From: a virus
Reading direction: 5' to 3' (one strand)
Virus record (IMG/VR): IMGVR_UViG_3300043425_000595
Coordinates: 1 to 21,581 of that record
DNA: 21,581 nt
Shown here: one piece after another, positions 12,202-20,818 of the stretch
How positions within the stretch are numbered: the first letter of the stretch is position 1
How the letters are laid out: every line of letters begins with the position of its first letter
Program-made: the position numbers and the translations under genes
The notes under the pieces: model-generated
What the model was told of the DNA's origin: nothing
The model's database searches: none
What the model saw: only the letters and a program-made list of their open reading frames with translations

Positions 12202-14274
12202 ATGCCGCGTATATCAAAATCACAAAAACTTTCAGAAATACACCAAGAAGCTCTTGCCGAGTTTGACGAGATCCAGGGAGTCATGCGAGATGAGCGTTTG
12301 CAGTGTTTGCAAGCAAGGCGTTTTTATTCGATTCGCGGCGCGCAGTGGGAAGGCAATCTAGGCGAGCAATTTTCCAACAAGCCAAAATTCGAAGTAAATA
12401 AAATACATTTGGCGGTTATTCGGATTATCAACGAATATCGAAATAACAAATTTGACCCGGTATTTGTAAGTAAAGACGGATCAAAGAACGATAGCCTTGC
12501 AGATTTTTGCGCCGGTTTATTCCGATCTGACATGCAAGATTCTGGCGCCGAAGAGGCCCTAGACAACGCTTTCGAGGAGGCTGTAGGTGGCGGGTTTGGT
12601 GCGGTAAGACTGCGCAACGTCCTCGAAGATGAGGAAGACGAGGAAAACGACGAGCAGCGGATCGTTATCGAGCCCATTTACGACGCTGATAGTTCGGTTT
12701 TCTACGACCTTGATTCAAAGCGCCAGGATAAGAGCGACGCCAAACGATGTTATGTGATTACTGCTATGTCTCGATCGGCATATGAGGCGGAGTACGGTGA
12801 CAACCCAGCAAGCTGGCCTAAAGATATCCAACAACTAGAGTTTGACTGGGAGACTCCAGATTTTGTGTATGTCTGCGAGCACTATCGTGTTGAGGAGACC
12901 AGCGAAAAGCTTTACACATACGAGGGCGTTGACGGCACCCAGGAAAAGGTCTATCAGTCTCAACTCGACGCCGATGACGACCTAGAGGACGATTTGGTTG
13001 AGCGTGGTTACCGTGTCGTAAAAGAGCGCAAGGTCAAGCGTCGCAGGGTGCGCAAGTACATTTTTTCTGGGGTCCCGCTTGAGGACTGTGGATACATCGC
13101 AGGCCGGCACATCCCAATCGTCCCGACCTACGGTAAGCGTTGGATGGTTGATGGCGTGGAGCGTTGCATGGGGCACGTGCATTTAGCTCAAGACGCCCAG
13201 CGGTTAAAGAATATGCAACTCTCAAAGCTTGCGGAAATCAGCGCGCTATCGAGCGTCGAAAAGCCTATTTTTACGCCAGAGCAGATTGCAGGCCATCAAT
13301 TAATGTGGGCAGAGGACAACCTTAAAGATTACCCGTACCTGCTGACCAATCCCATTACCGGGCCGGATGGATCAACTCAGGCCGTTGGACCTGTTGCGTA
13401 CACTAAACCGCCGTCAATCCCTCCGGCGATGGCTGCGTTATTGCAGCTTACCGAGCAGGACATGGCGGATATCTTGGGCAGTACGCAGCAAGCCGACAAG
13501 ATGGTGCCAAATATCTCAGGTAAGGCTGTTGAGTTAATCCAGGAGCGTATCGACGCACAAGCCTACATATACATGTCTAACCACGCCAAAATGCTTAAGC
13601 GCGTTGGCGAGGTCTATTTGAGCATGGCTAAAGATGTGTACGTCGAAGAGGGTCGCAAGGTTAAAGTTATTGACCCCCAAGAAAAAGTCGAGCCTGCCGT
13701 ACTCATCAAACCAAAGGTCAACGACGAGACCGGCGAAATAGAGTATGAAAACGATATAAACGATGCTGATTTTGATGTTGTGGTGTCTGTAGGCCCGACA
13801 TCGCGCAGCAAACGCCAATCCACATTGCGCGCATTGACTGGGATGATTGGTATCTCTGACGACCCCGAAACACGCCAAGTGCTGACAGCTATGGCGATGA
13901 TGAACATGGAAGGCGAGGGTATCGAGCCGATCCGCGATTATTTCCGCAAGAAGCTTGTCAGGATTGGAGTTATTGATCCAACAGAGGAAGATAAAGCCGA
14001 GATGCAGGCAATGGCAGAAAATCAGCCGCAGGACCCGAACGCGGTATTTTTGCAGGCCGCAGCCGAGGAAGCTATGGCTAAAGCATCTCAGGCACGTGCA
14101 TCGGTTATTAAGACTGTTGCTGATGCCGAGCTTACAAAAGCAAAAACAATCGAGACTTTAGGAAAGGTTGATTCGCAGGCTCAGGATCAAGTTATGCAAA
14201 TGGTGCAAACATTAGGCGGGTCGCTTGGGTCGCCAGAGCAGATACAACAACCTAATATCACCCCACCGATGTAA
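12202..14274 (+). CDS. P22-type portal protein
   Basis: A 690-residue protein of the P22 gp1 portal family, near the 725 of P22. Family features are QCLQARRFYSIRGAQWEG near the start, KFEVNKIHLAVIRIINEYRNNKF, the acidic insert after GGGFGAVRLRNVLEDEEDEEND, the clip/stem region GRHIPIVPTYGKRWMVDGVERCMG, and the C-terminal helical barrel (QAAAEEAMAKASQARASVIK). It forms the dodecameric ring at one vertex, through which terminase packages DNA and onto which gp4-like proteins bind. AAGGG lies seven bases before the start. The C-terminus is Gln-rich and helical, as in P22. Confidence 0.95.
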   Translation: MPRISKSQKLSEIHQEALAEFDEIQGVMRDERLQCLQARRFYSIRGAQWEGNLGEQFSNKPKFEVNKIHLAVIRIINEYRNNKFDPVFVSKDGSKNDSLADFCAGLFRSDMQDSGAEEALDNAFEEAVGGGFGAVRLRNVLEDEEDEENDEQRIVIEPIYDADSSVFYDLDSKRQDKSDAKRCYVITAMSRSAYEAEYGDNPASWPKDIQQLEFDWETPDFVYVCEHYRVEETSEKLYTYEGVDGTQEKVYQSQLDADDDLEDDLVERGYRVVKERKVKRRRVRKYIFSGVPLEDCGYIAGRHIPIVPTYGKRWMVDGVERCMGHVHLAQDAQRLKNMQLSKLAEISALSSVEKPIFTPEQIAGHQLMWAEDNLKDYPYLLTNPITGPDGSTQAVGPVAYTKPPSIPPAMAALLQLTEQDMADILGSTQQADKMVPNISGKAVELIQERIDAQAYIYMSNHAKMLKRVGEVYLSMAKDVYVEEGRKVKVIDPQEKVEPAVLIKPKVNDETGEIEYENDINDADFDVVVSVGPTSRSKRQSTLRALTGMIGISDDPETRQVLTAMAMMNMEGEGIEPIRDYFRKKLVRIGVIDPTEEDKAEMQAMAENQPQDPNAVFLQAAAEEAMAKASQARASVIKTVADAELTKAKTIETLGKVDSQAQDQVMQMVQTLGGSLGSPEQIQQPNITPPM

Positions 14275-14331
14275 TATTATGTTTTATCGGTAACCGGCCG
14301 CCGTCAATGGCCGAGATTAAGGAAAAACGTG

Positions 14332-15207
14332 ATGCTAGAAAACAAAGTCAATCAGGAACCGCAAGACATCGAAAACGAGTCGATCGACCAAGAGCCGGCC
14401 GAAGATATTAATGACGAGCCAAATACCGTCGAAGATGTCGAAGTCGAGCAGGAAGGCGACGACGAGCAGGAAGATGAGATTATCGTTTCGATTGGCGATG
14501 TTTCGCCCCAAGAGGAAGAGCGCAAGCCCGCCGCGAAGTGGATAAAAGAAGTACGCAAGATAAATCGCGAACTGGCACGTAAAAATCGAGAGCTTGAGGC
14601 GCAGTTAAACTCTACTAGGACCGAGCCCAATCCGGTCAAGGTAGTGGCTAAGCCCACGCTTGATGGTTGCGACTATGACTCGGAGCGGTATGAAGCCGAG
14701 TTAAGTTCGTGGTACGAGCAAAAGAGACAAGCGGATTTATTGGATGCCCAGGCCAAAGAGGCTGAAGCCCAGCAAATCCGCAAGTATCAAGAGCGATTAG
14801 CAGCGTATGGGAAGGCAAAAGCCGAGTTACGAGTGCGCGACTATGAGGACGCAGAGGAAACTGTTTTGCAGCACCTCGACATTCCTCAGCAAAACGTAAT
14901 CGTAAAGGGCGCAGAGAACGCCGCATTGGTGGTCTATGCGCTTGGAAAAAACCCGACCAAGGCGAAGGAGCTAGCATCAATTAAAGACCCGATCGATTTT
15001 GCGTTCGCGATAGCACGACTGGAGAAAGATTTGAAAGTTAGCAACCGAACAAAAAAGGCGCCGCCACCTGAGAGGATAGTTACCGGGAGCGGGCGTATTT
15101 CTGGGTCAGTGGATTCTGAACTTGAACGGCTGCGGGCACACGCTGAAAAAACCGGCGATATTTCCGCAGTCCTTAGGTATAAACGTCAACGTAAAAAAAC
15201 AGGTTAA
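14332..15207 (+). CDS. P22-like scaffolding protein
   Basis: A 291-residue, highly charged protein between portal and coat, as in P22 (gp8, 303 residues). The N-terminal 65 residues are very acidic (DIENESIDQEPAEDINDEP), followed by a basic coiled-coil (WIKEVRKINRELARKNRELEAQ). The C-terminal 30 residues (ELERLRAHAEKTGDISAVL then YKRQRKK) match the basic helix-turn-helix by which scaffolds hold coat protein. It directs procapsid assembly and is then released. ATG 14332 is preferred to the GTG at 14329 for spacing to AAGGA. A second scaffold-like gene begins at 20969. Confidence 0.85.
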   Translation: MLENKVNQEPQDIENESIDQEPAEDINDEPNTVEDVEVEQEGDDEQEDEIIVSIGDVSPQEEERKPAAKWIKEVRKINRELARKNRELEAQLNSTRTEPNPVKVVAKPTLDGCDYDSERYEAELSSWYEQKRQADLLDAQAKEAEAQQIRKYQERLAAYGKAKAELRVRDYEDAEETVLQHLDIPQQNVIVKGAENAALVVYALGKNPTKAKELASIKDPIDFAFAIARLEKDLKVSNRTKKAPPPERIVTGSGRISGSVDSELERLRAHAEKTGDISAVLRYKRQRKKTG

Positions 15208-15210
15208 AAC

Positions 15211-16485
15211 ATGTCTAACTCTTTCGGCAAAGAAGAGCGCGTACAGTTTGAGGACATCCTCGAAGGCTTCAATGACGCGCTTATCCTCTCCAAAAACGTC
15301 GCGGTTTATAACACCGACCAGACGATGATGGAGCGTACCGATAACGTTATTTGGCGTCCTCAGCCTTATATCGCGACGTCGTTTGACGGCACCGACCAAA
15401 CGACCAATTTTAAGGACTATACCCAGTTGTCGGTCCCTGCGACTATTGGTTTTAAAAAGTCTGTCCCTTGGACGATGACTGCGACCGAACTTAGAGACGC
15501 GCTCCAAGAAGGCCGTCTCGGTAGCTCTGCTAAACAAACATTGGCAAGCGATATCAACGAGGCTGTGATGAACGTCGCAGCTCAACAAGGTACGTTGGTT
15601 GTTAAGCGCACCGCTGCCGCGTCTGGTTTTGATGATGTTGCGCAGTGCGAGGCAATTTTCAACGAGCAGGGCGTGCCGGCTAACGACCGCTATCTGGCTT
15701 TGTCTACTCGCGACTATAACGGCATGGCCTCCAACCTTGCCGTGAGCACCCGGTCGTTCGGCAACGATATTTCCGACCGCGCTCTGCGTGCCGCGTATGT
15801 CGGCCCCGTGGCGTCTTTTGAGACCTACAAGCTTGATTACGCTGTGCGTAAAACGGCAGCCGCCGGGGGCGCTGGCATCACGATGTCTACGCTTACCGCT
15901 GCTGGCAATTACTGGGTGCCTAAAGCAAAGACTGTCAGCGTTACCGGGGAGTCTGGCAACGTCGATAACCGTTTTCAGACCATCACGGTTTCGAGCACGA
16001 CCAGCGTCGCTGCTGGCGATGCTTTCACAATTGCCAACTGCGAGGCTGTGCATCACATCACCAAGGGCAGCACGGGTCAGCTTAAGACCTTCCGTGTTAT
16101 TTCGGTGCCATCTGCTACGACCTTGGTTATTTCGCCCCCGATTATCAGCAACCAGGGTGGCACGGATGCCGAGGCTCAGTATCAAAATGTGGTATTTACG
16201 GCGACGGCCTCGAACGCTGCTTTGGTGTTTTTGAACACGGCAACGGCTGCCATGAATCCGTTTTGGCAAAAAGACGCGATCGAAATCCTCCCCGGTCGTT
16301 ATGCTGTGCCCGATAATGCTGGCGTTGCTGTGATGCGCGGATCTACGGATCAGGGCATTGAGTTGGTTATGACTAAGTTTTACGACATCAACACCATGAA
16401 AACTAAATTCCGGGTTGATACTCTGTTTGGTGTTGTCAATAAACAGCCCGAAATGTCCGGCATCATTATGTTCGGCCAGCCCTGA
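15211..16485 (+). CDS. P22-type major coat protein
   Basis: A 424-residue protein, close to P22 gp5 (430). It starts right after the scaffold gene. Visible family features are the N-arm (FEDILEGFNDALILSKNVAVYNT), IWRPQPYIATSFDGTDQT, the beta-hinge with VPATIGFKKSVPWTMTATEL, an I-domain-like beta-rich middle (residues about 220-345, many VSVTGESGNV- and TLVISPPI-type strands) and an ending VDTLFGVVNKQPEMSGIIMFGQP. It adopts the HK97 fold with an inserted domain and makes the icosahedral shell. Codon use here is the most C-ending of the window, suggesting high expression. Confidence 0.95.
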   Translation: MSNSFGKEERVQFEDILEGFNDALILSKNVAVYNTDQTMMERTDNVIWRPQPYIATSFDGTDQTTNFKDYTQLSVPATIGFKKSVPWTMTATELRDALQEGRLGSSAKQTLASDINEAVMNVAAQQGTLVVKRTAAASGFDDVAQCEAIFNEQGVPANDRYLALSTRDYNGMASNLAVSTRSFGNDISDRALRAAYVGPVASFETYKLDYAVRKTAAAGGAGITMSTLTAAGNYWVPKAKTVSVTGESGNVDNRFQTITVSSTTSVAAGDAFTIANCEAVHHITKGSTGQLKTFRVISVPSATTLVISPPIISNQGGTDAEAQYQNVVFTATASNAALVFLNTATAAMNPFWQKDAIEILPGRYAVPDNAGVAVMRGSTDQGIELVMTKFYDINTMKTKFRVDTLFGVVNKQPEMSGIIMFGQP

Positions 16486-16503
16486 TAAAAAGGATTAGAT
16501 ATC

Positions 16504-17103
16504 ATGTTGTTATCTGCTAACGGGACCGTACAGGTCACCATCCCGGCCGGCGAATCGATCGCTGTTTATAGCCAAGGCTATGCAGCCGTGTCGCGTCTGG
16601 TCGGTTTCCCTAACTACCCCGACAAAATTGCAGCGGTCGGAACCGTCAACAACTCCCAGGCTGTTTTCGGCCCATACGCTAGTGGCGCTCAGATCATCAT
16701 TGAGGCCCAAGGTGGCGTCGAAGTGCAGTACGAAGTCGGCAGTGCTCCGGTGGTCAAGCAAGACCGCCGTGAGGCAACGTTGCAGGTCACGCCAGTGGCG
16801 GTTAATGTCACCGGCACACTGACTGCCGCAAACTTGCTTGCTGGAATCATCACGTCAACCACTGCGGCCGCAGTTACTGGCACGCTCCCAACCGGCGCGT
16901 TGCTTGATGCTGCGTCGGATTTCGCGATTGATGAAGGGTTTGATTGGGTGGTTATCAATACTGGCGCGACTAACGCATTTACGATCGCAGTCGGAACCAA
17001 CCACACGATCGTAGGATCTGCAACCGTGGCATTGTCTAGTTCTGGTAACTTCCGCACCCGTAAGACCGCCGCCAATACGTTTGTGACGTATCGAATCGGT
17101 TAA
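16504..17103 (+). CDS. Beta-rich head-associated protein, possible decoration protein
   Basis: A 199-residue protein, Val/Thr/Ala-rich and nearly all predicted beta strand. The N-terminal part (1-85) has VQVTIPAGESIAVYSQGYAAV and AQIIIEAQGGVEVQYEVG. The C-terminal part (about 97-199) is a repeat-like barrel ending FRTRKTAANTFVTYRIG, similar in form to the end of the protein at 18134. Its place right after the coat gene and before a strong terminator suggests a decoration or head-fibre protein made in large amounts. The ribosome site AAGGA is nine bases upstream. No family name was recognised with confidence. Confidence 0.65.
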   Translation: MLLSANGTVQVTIPAGESIAVYSQGYAAVSRLVGFPNYPDKIAAVGTVNNSQAVFGPYASGAQIIIEAQGGVEVQYEVGSAPVVKQDRREATLQVTPVAVNVTGTLTAANLLAGIITSTTAAAVTGTLPTGALLDAASDFAIDEGFDWVVINTGATNAFTIAVGTNHTIVGSATVALSSSGNFRTRKTAANTFVTYRIG

Positions 17104-17112
17104 TGTGCTTAG

Positions 17113-17145
17113 CCCGAGGGAGTTTCGACTCTCTCGGGTTTTTTT
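17113..17145 (+). terminator. Intrinsic terminator after coat gene block
   Basis: An 11-bp stem (CCCGAGGGAGT with ACTCTCTCGGG, one G-U) closed by a TTCG tetraloop and followed by seven T. This is a textbook rho-independent terminator. It lies 10 bases after the stop of the 199-residue gene, inside the structural operon, so it should set a step down in transcription after the coat block unless antitermination acts. Confidence 0.95.
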
Positions 17146-17157
17146 GAGGTGTACGTT

Positions 17158-17325
17158 ATGCCGCTCAAAAAGGGTTACTCCAAAAAGAGTATTTCGACCA
17201 ACATTTCCAGAGAGATGAAGGCTGGCAAACCGCAAAAGCAGGCGATTGCGATTGCATTATCAACCGCGCGCACGGCCGCCGCGAAGGCAGGCAAGCCTAG
17301 CAAAGCGCCCAAAAAGGCTAAGTGA
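17158..17325 (+). CDS. DUF6496-like small basic protein
   Basis: A 55-residue basic protein, short enough to be missed by length-filtered gene callers. It reads MPLKKGYSKKSISTNISREM then KAGKPQKQAIAIALSTAR, the DUF6496 pattern, followed by a Lys/Ala-rich tail. Such proteins occur widely in phages near structural genes; their function is unknown, though high basic charge suggests nucleic-acid contact. GAGGTG six bases upstream serves as ribosome site, directly behind the terminator hairpin. The next gene begins three bases after its stop. Confidence 0.85.
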   Translation: MPLKKGYSKKSISTNISREMKAGKPQKQAIAIALSTARTAAAKAGKPSKAPKKAK

Positions 17326-17327
17326 CA

Positions 17328-17645
17328 ATGGAATATCCCGCGTTTGTATACCGAAAAGCAGACAAAGCCCGTCAAGACGGCAGCAAGTTTGATACCTTGT
17401 TGGTACACAACGACGACGAGCGCAAGAGTGCATTAGATGTGGGTTGGGCTGATGACGTATTACAGGCGCTGGCGCCAAAACAAAAGACCGTCGTTGTGGA
17501 TGAGCCTGTTCGTGTTCCTGATGACGATGCGCCTCCTACTCGCGCAGAATTAGAATCCAAAGCAACAGAGTTAGGGTTAAAATTCGACGGGCGCACATCA
17601 GATCGCAAGCTTTGTCTAATGATCGATGAGGCATTGGGGGAATAA
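17328..17645 (+). CDS. Hypothetical phage head-region protein
   Basis: A 105-residue protein. The first part, EYPAFVYRKADKARQDGSKFDTLLVHNDDERKSALDVGWAD, has the layout often seen in short phage proteins between coat and head-completion genes. The second part (about 70-105: RAELESKATELGLKFDGRTSDRKLCLMI) resembles a SAP-like or LEM-like two-helix motif that can bind DNA. The ATG at 17328 is preferred over the GTG at 17322, which overlaps the preceding stop region. It ends with a TAATG overlap onto the gp4-like gene. Function unknown. Confidence 0.65.
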   Translation: MEYPAFVYRKADKARQDGSKFDTLLVHNDDERKSALDVGWADDVLQALAPKQKTVVVDEPVRVPDDDAPPTRAELESKATELGLKFDGRTSDRKLCLMIDEALGE

Positions 17646-18124
17646 TGGGATACAGCAAGCGTCAATTTGTGACCGCAGCGTTTGAGGAGTTGGGGCTTGC
17701 ATCCTACGTTTTTGACTTGTCTCCAGAGCAGTTAGAAAGCGCTTTACGCCGTCTTGACACGATGATGGCAGAATGGAACGGGATGGGGATTAGATTGTCT
17801 TATCCGATCCCAGGAAGCCCTGAGAACAGCGATATTGATGCAGAGTCAACCGTCCCGGACTCGGCGAACGAGGCAATTATTGCTAATTTGGCTGTGCGTC
17901 TTGCTCCGGCTCTTGGAAAGACTGTCCAACCAGAGACTAAGGTTGTAGCAAAACAGGCTTATAACGTACTTTTAAGTCGCGCCGCCCATCCTATTAATAT
18001 GTCTTTGCCAAACACAATGCCATCTGGATCCGGAACCAAACCGTGGCGCAGAGACAATGCGTTTCTGTACCCTCAGCCTCCGGCTATTGATGCCGGGTCA
18101 GACGGCACAATTGAGTTTAACTAG
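17645..18124 (+). CDS. P22 gp4-like head-completion/tail accessory factor
   Basis: A 159-residue protein matching the P22 gp4 family (166 residues in P22). Features are SKRQFVTAAFEELGLASYVFDLSPEQLESALRRLDTMMAEWNGMGIRL, then NEAIIANLAVRLAPALGKTVQPETKVVAKQAYNVLLSR and a C-terminal segment with LPNTMPSGSGTKPWRRD. In P22 gp4 binds the portal after packaging, seals the DNA and provides the base for the tail; it also has reported lytic-transglycosylase activity. GGGGG lies five bases upstream of the start, which overlaps the preceding stop (TAATG). Genes for gp10-, gp26- and gp9-like proteins are not in the window. Confidence 0.9.
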   Translation: MGYSKRQFVTAAFEELGLASYVFDLSPEQLESALRRLDTMMAEWNGMGIRLSYPIPGSPENSDIDAESTVPDSANEAIIANLAVRLAPALGKTVQPETKVVAKQAYNVLLSRAAHPINMSLPNTMPSGSGTKPWRRDNAFLYPQPPAIDAGSDGTIEFN

Positions 18125-18133
18125 GGGGCTAAT

Positions 18134-18589
18134 ATGCCTACAATCAACCAGTTATCGACCGTTGACGATTTATCTGGGGGAGACCTTTTCCCGGTTTATG
18201 TAAGCGCAAACGGTGATGCTAGAAAAGTATCAGCGACAAACCTACGTGACTTTGTCTTATCAAATGCGTCTGTCACTGATGACAAAATCACGCAATACGC
18301 GGCTCCGTCGTCAACCGGGTTCACGGTGTCGATCCTAAATGGGTCTGAGAGCGTATGGTTAATTTTGCTTCCGACAGGTGGATTTGCTGCGGGGACTATT
18401 GTGTTGCCTGCTTTAGCGGTGTGTGTTGATAAGCAAGAGGTTTTGGTCAACTGCACCCAGGCCGTTTCAAGTCTCACGATCAACGGCAACGGCGCGACTG
18501 TCACTGGCGCTCCGACTTCGTTATCAACCAATGGGTTTTTTAGATTGCGGTTCGATGGGCTTGCAAAAGTCTGGTACCGCGTCGGTTAA
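18134..18589 (+). CDS. Beta-rich structural protein
   Basis: A 151-residue protein starting MPTINQLSTVDDLSGGDLFPVYVSANGDARKVS, a start I associate with short phage structural and tail-fibre-like proteins, followed by LRDFVLSNASV and a beta-rich C-terminal domain ending GFFRLRFDGLAKVWYRVG. This ending parallels that of the 199-residue protein after the coat gene. A GGGGG ribosome site is five bases upstream. Likely a minor virion protein; whether head or tail cannot be decided from sequence. Confidence 0.65.
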   Translation: MPTINQLSTVDDLSGGDLFPVYVSANGDARKVSATNLRDFVLSNASVTDDKITQYAAPSSTGFTVSILNGSESVWLILLPTGGFAAGTIVLPALAVCVDKQEVLVNCTQAVSSLTINGNGATVTGAPTSLSTNGFFRLRFDGLAKVWYRVG

Positions 18590-18598
18590 GAGGCAATC

Positions 18599-18901
18599 AT
18601 GACAATGCAAGCACCATTTGCGCCGAACTATGGATCCGGCGTAACAGTATCCCCAGGAACTGTATCGGCATCTACAACTTTGGCAAACAAAACCAAGTCT
18701 ATTGTCCTCACAAACCTATCATCGTCTGTGGTGGCATATGTAAGGATTGGTGCTGCTAGCGCAGATGCGACAACGGCCGACTACCCTGTTTTGCCATCAA
18801 CACAAATTGTGCTGAGCAAATCAGACGATGACCAAACTATCTCGTACATAACTGCATCAGGGACCGGATCTATGCATATCATGGCCGGAGAGGGTTATTA
18901 A
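18599..18901 (+). CDS. Small beta-rich structural protein
   Basis: A 100-residue Ser/Thr/Ala-rich protein. It has alternating strands (TKSIVLTNLSSSVVAYVRIG, PSTQIVLSKSDDDQTISYIT) and ends SGTGSMHIMAGEGY. The composition and size resemble small phage decoration or fibre-associated proteins. An AGAGG site is five bases upstream and the following gene starts at the next base after its stop. No enzyme motif, membrane segment or Cys. Confidence 0.65.
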   Translation: MTMQAPFAPNYGSGVTVSPGTVSASTTLANKTKSIVLTNLSSSVVAYVRIGAASADATTADYPVLPSTQIVLSKSDDDQTISYITASGTGSMHIMAGEGY

Positions 18902-19639
18902 ATGTGGCCTCTGACGCGCCAACGTGATAGGCGAAGATTTTTTTCATTATCACGCTGGACCCCAGCCAATCTCACGTCTTATGTATGGCTTGACGCTGCG
19001 GACGCAAGCACGATTACGCTCAACGGCAGCACCGTAAGTCAGTGGGCGGACAAATCAGGAAACGGGCGCAATGCTACGCAAGTGACGACGGCGTATCAGC
19101 CGCTTTATTCTGCAACGGCAATAAACAATAAGGCGGCAATTATCACGGACGGAGTTGACGATGCTCTGTATGTCCAGTCGTGGGGCGTAATAAGCCATCC
19201 TTTTACGCGAGTGTTTGTGTTTAACCCGGTGACGATGGTTAGTAACAAGCATTATATAAACAACCAAAATGCACAACCTGGCGGGGAATTTAATGTTGCT
19301 GATCAGACAAACACATCAACAAGAATGGCGCAATATGCCGGCGCAACCGCCAACGCAGTTACTACTTCAGCGAATACTAATTACATACGCATAAGCGAGT
19401 TTGCAACAACAAATAGCCGCGTTTACACAAACGGGACGGTCACTGGACCGGCAAACTCTGGGAGTATAGGACTTAGAGGGGTGTGCATAGGAGGATATAG
19501 TCTTGATGGGAGTGGCCCGGTAGTTAATGCGTGTAATGCAAGATTTGGAGAAGTCTTAGTTATTCCCGGAGTATTAAGTACTGACAGCCGCCAGAGACTT
19601 GAAGGCTACCTAGCTTGGAAATGGAGTGGGTGGATATGA
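18902..19639 (+). CDS. LamG/concanavalin-like virion protein, copy 1
   Basis: A 245-residue protein with the LamG-like signature early on: WLDAADASTITLNGSTVSQW then ADKSGNGRNATQ (about residues 30-60), followed by INNKAAIITDGVDDAL, and an ending FGEVLVIPGVLSTDSRQRLEGYLAWKWSG. This jelly-roll fold often binds sugars and in phages is found on decoration or receptor-binding proteins. It starts directly after the preceding stop, with GGAGAGGG upstream. It ends in an ATGA overlap with a second, related protein, forming a tandem pair. Confidence 0.8.
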   Translation: MWPLTRQRDRRRFFSLSRWTPANLTSYVWLDAADASTITLNGSTVSQWADKSGNGRNATQVTTAYQPLYSATAINNKAAIITDGVDDALYVQSWGVISHPFTRVFVFNPVTMVSNKHYINNQNAQPGGEFNVADQTNTSTRMAQYAGATANAVTTSANTNYIRISEFATTNSRVYTNGTVTGPANSGSIGLRGVCIGGYSLDGSGPVVNACNARFGEVLVIPGVLSTDSRQRLEGYLAWKWSGWI

Positions 19640-20400
19640 GTTTAGTTCGCGAGTTACCGTACACCCACCCCTACCGTTGGGATGGTACCTTGTTTGGTGG
19701 GCCAAGGTTGTGGCGGCCAAATGATTTAGGGTCTGCGCTTGCGCTCTGGCTTGACGCTGAAGACGCGGCAAGTATCACGCTCAACGGCGCGACTGTTAGC
19801 CAATGGAGTGATAAGTCTGGCAATAATCGTAACGCAACGCAAGCAACGGCGGCCAATCAGCCGACATGGACGGCATCTGGATTAAATAATAAGCCTGTAG
19901 TGAGATTCGACGGAGCCGGGGACACCATGGTTTTCCCGCAGGTCACCACGTTGCGGACGTTTGTTGCGCTAACCAAATGGACAGATGGCTCGGGTGACTT
20001 CAGAGTTATTATCGGAGACAGTACTGATTACTACCCGTTTCACGGCGCCACGGCAATCGCTGGAACCTTATTTCATCCATATCTTACACCTCCGTCAGTA
20101 TTAAACGGAGGCAAATCAATAAATGGTGTTATGCAGGCGGCGGGATCCCTCTTGAGCAGATACATTACTCCGACAATTCATGTCTTAACCACGACTGCGC
20201 CCGTCAGTGTAAGTAGTTTTGATGATAGAAACCTTGAAAATAGAGGGTTTTTCGGCGATTACGCCGAAATGATTATTCTCGACTCCCCAGTTTCGGAGAG
20301 TGACCGCCAAAAATTAGAAGGTTACCTTGCTTGGAAGTGGGCTTTAGAAAGTTCTCTTCCCTCTGGGCATCCATACAAAAACAGGGCTCCAACACAGTAG
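19636..20400 (+). CDS. LamG/concanavalin-like virion protein, copy 2
   Basis: A 254-residue relative of the preceding protein. It shares ALWLDAEDAASITLNGATVSQW, SDKSGNNRNATQ, the LNNKPVVRFDGAGDTM strand and the ending ESDRQKLEGYLAWKWALE. The N-terminal 30 residues (VRELPYTHPYRWDGTLFGGPRLW) and the middle region differ. ATG 19636 is preferred over the TTG at 19615 since it gives the ATGA overlap. A glycan-binding or decoration role is inferred from the fold; two diverged copies could bind different sugars or sit at different positions on the virion. Confidence 0.8.
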   Translation: MSLVRELPYTHPYRWDGTLFGGPRLWRPNDLGSALALWLDAEDAASITLNGATVSQWSDKSGNNRNATQATAANQPTWTASGLNNKPVVRFDGAGDTMVFPQVTTLRTFVALTKWTDGSGDFRVIIGDSTDYYPFHGATAIAGTLFHPYLTPPSVLNGGKSINGVMQAAGSLLSRYITPTIHVLTTTAPVSVSSFDDRNLENRGFFGDYAEMIILDSPVSESDRQKLEGYLAWKWALESSLPSGHPYKNRAPTQ

Positions 20401-20408
20401 GTTGAACT

Positions 20409-20795
20409 ATGATGTACTTGGTATTTGATACGCTGGAAGCAGCAAAGAGTGCTCTGGAAACGATCTACAAAAACATGATCTTTGGCGTGTCATCGCCGGA
20501 TCTGATGAATGTGGATAGCGGACAGGTGGTTGACAAGGACACGTTAACCCCAGAGCAAGCTATTGAGGTAAACGCTCATGATCGGAATTACCCGGTTTTT
20601 GGAGTCAATGCCGCTACGCAGGAACTCGACACACAAAGCGGTTACACGACCGCATGGGCGGTGCCGAAACAGCGGGTGACGGATTCCAAGTCTGTGTTCC
20701 CAAGGCCTGATGATGCGCTGATGGTTGGCGTGACGGGCTTTGTAGAGGAACAGTACGACTTGGATTGGTTCCCCGTGCAACACATGGAACCCTGA
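20409..20795 (+). CDS. Hypothetical phage protein, last of the structural block
   Basis: A 128-residue protein starting MMYLVFDTLEAAKSALETIYKNM; either of the two adjacent ATGs may be used. It contains YPVFGVNAATQELDTQSGYTTAW and VPKQRVTDSKSVFPRPDDALM, and ends VEEQYDLDWFPVQHMEP. The composition suggests a compact mixed alpha/beta protein like the small chaperone-type proteins that follow fibre genes. No family was recognised. It lies nine bases after the second LamG-like gene and is followed by a terminator, so it closes that transcription unit. Confidence 0.65.
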   Translation: MMYLVFDTLEAAKSALETIYKNMIFGVSSPDLMNVDSGQVVDKDTLTPEQAIEVNAHDRNYPVFGVNAATQELDTQSGYTTAWAVPKQRVTDSKSVFPRPDDALMVGVTGFVEEQYDLDWFPVQHMEP

Positions 20796-20818
20796 CACGC
20801 GCTTTTGCAACCTCAGAC

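Noticed and set aside
11685-12284. 199-codon minus-strand frame opposite the terminase end
   Set aside because: Opposite a clear terminase nuclease domain, and it shows no family pattern or ribosome site.
15106-16269. 387-codon minus-strand frame opposite the coat gene
   Set aside because: The coat protein on the plus strand is certain; the reverse frame stays open because of codon bias and yields a protein with no recognisable features.
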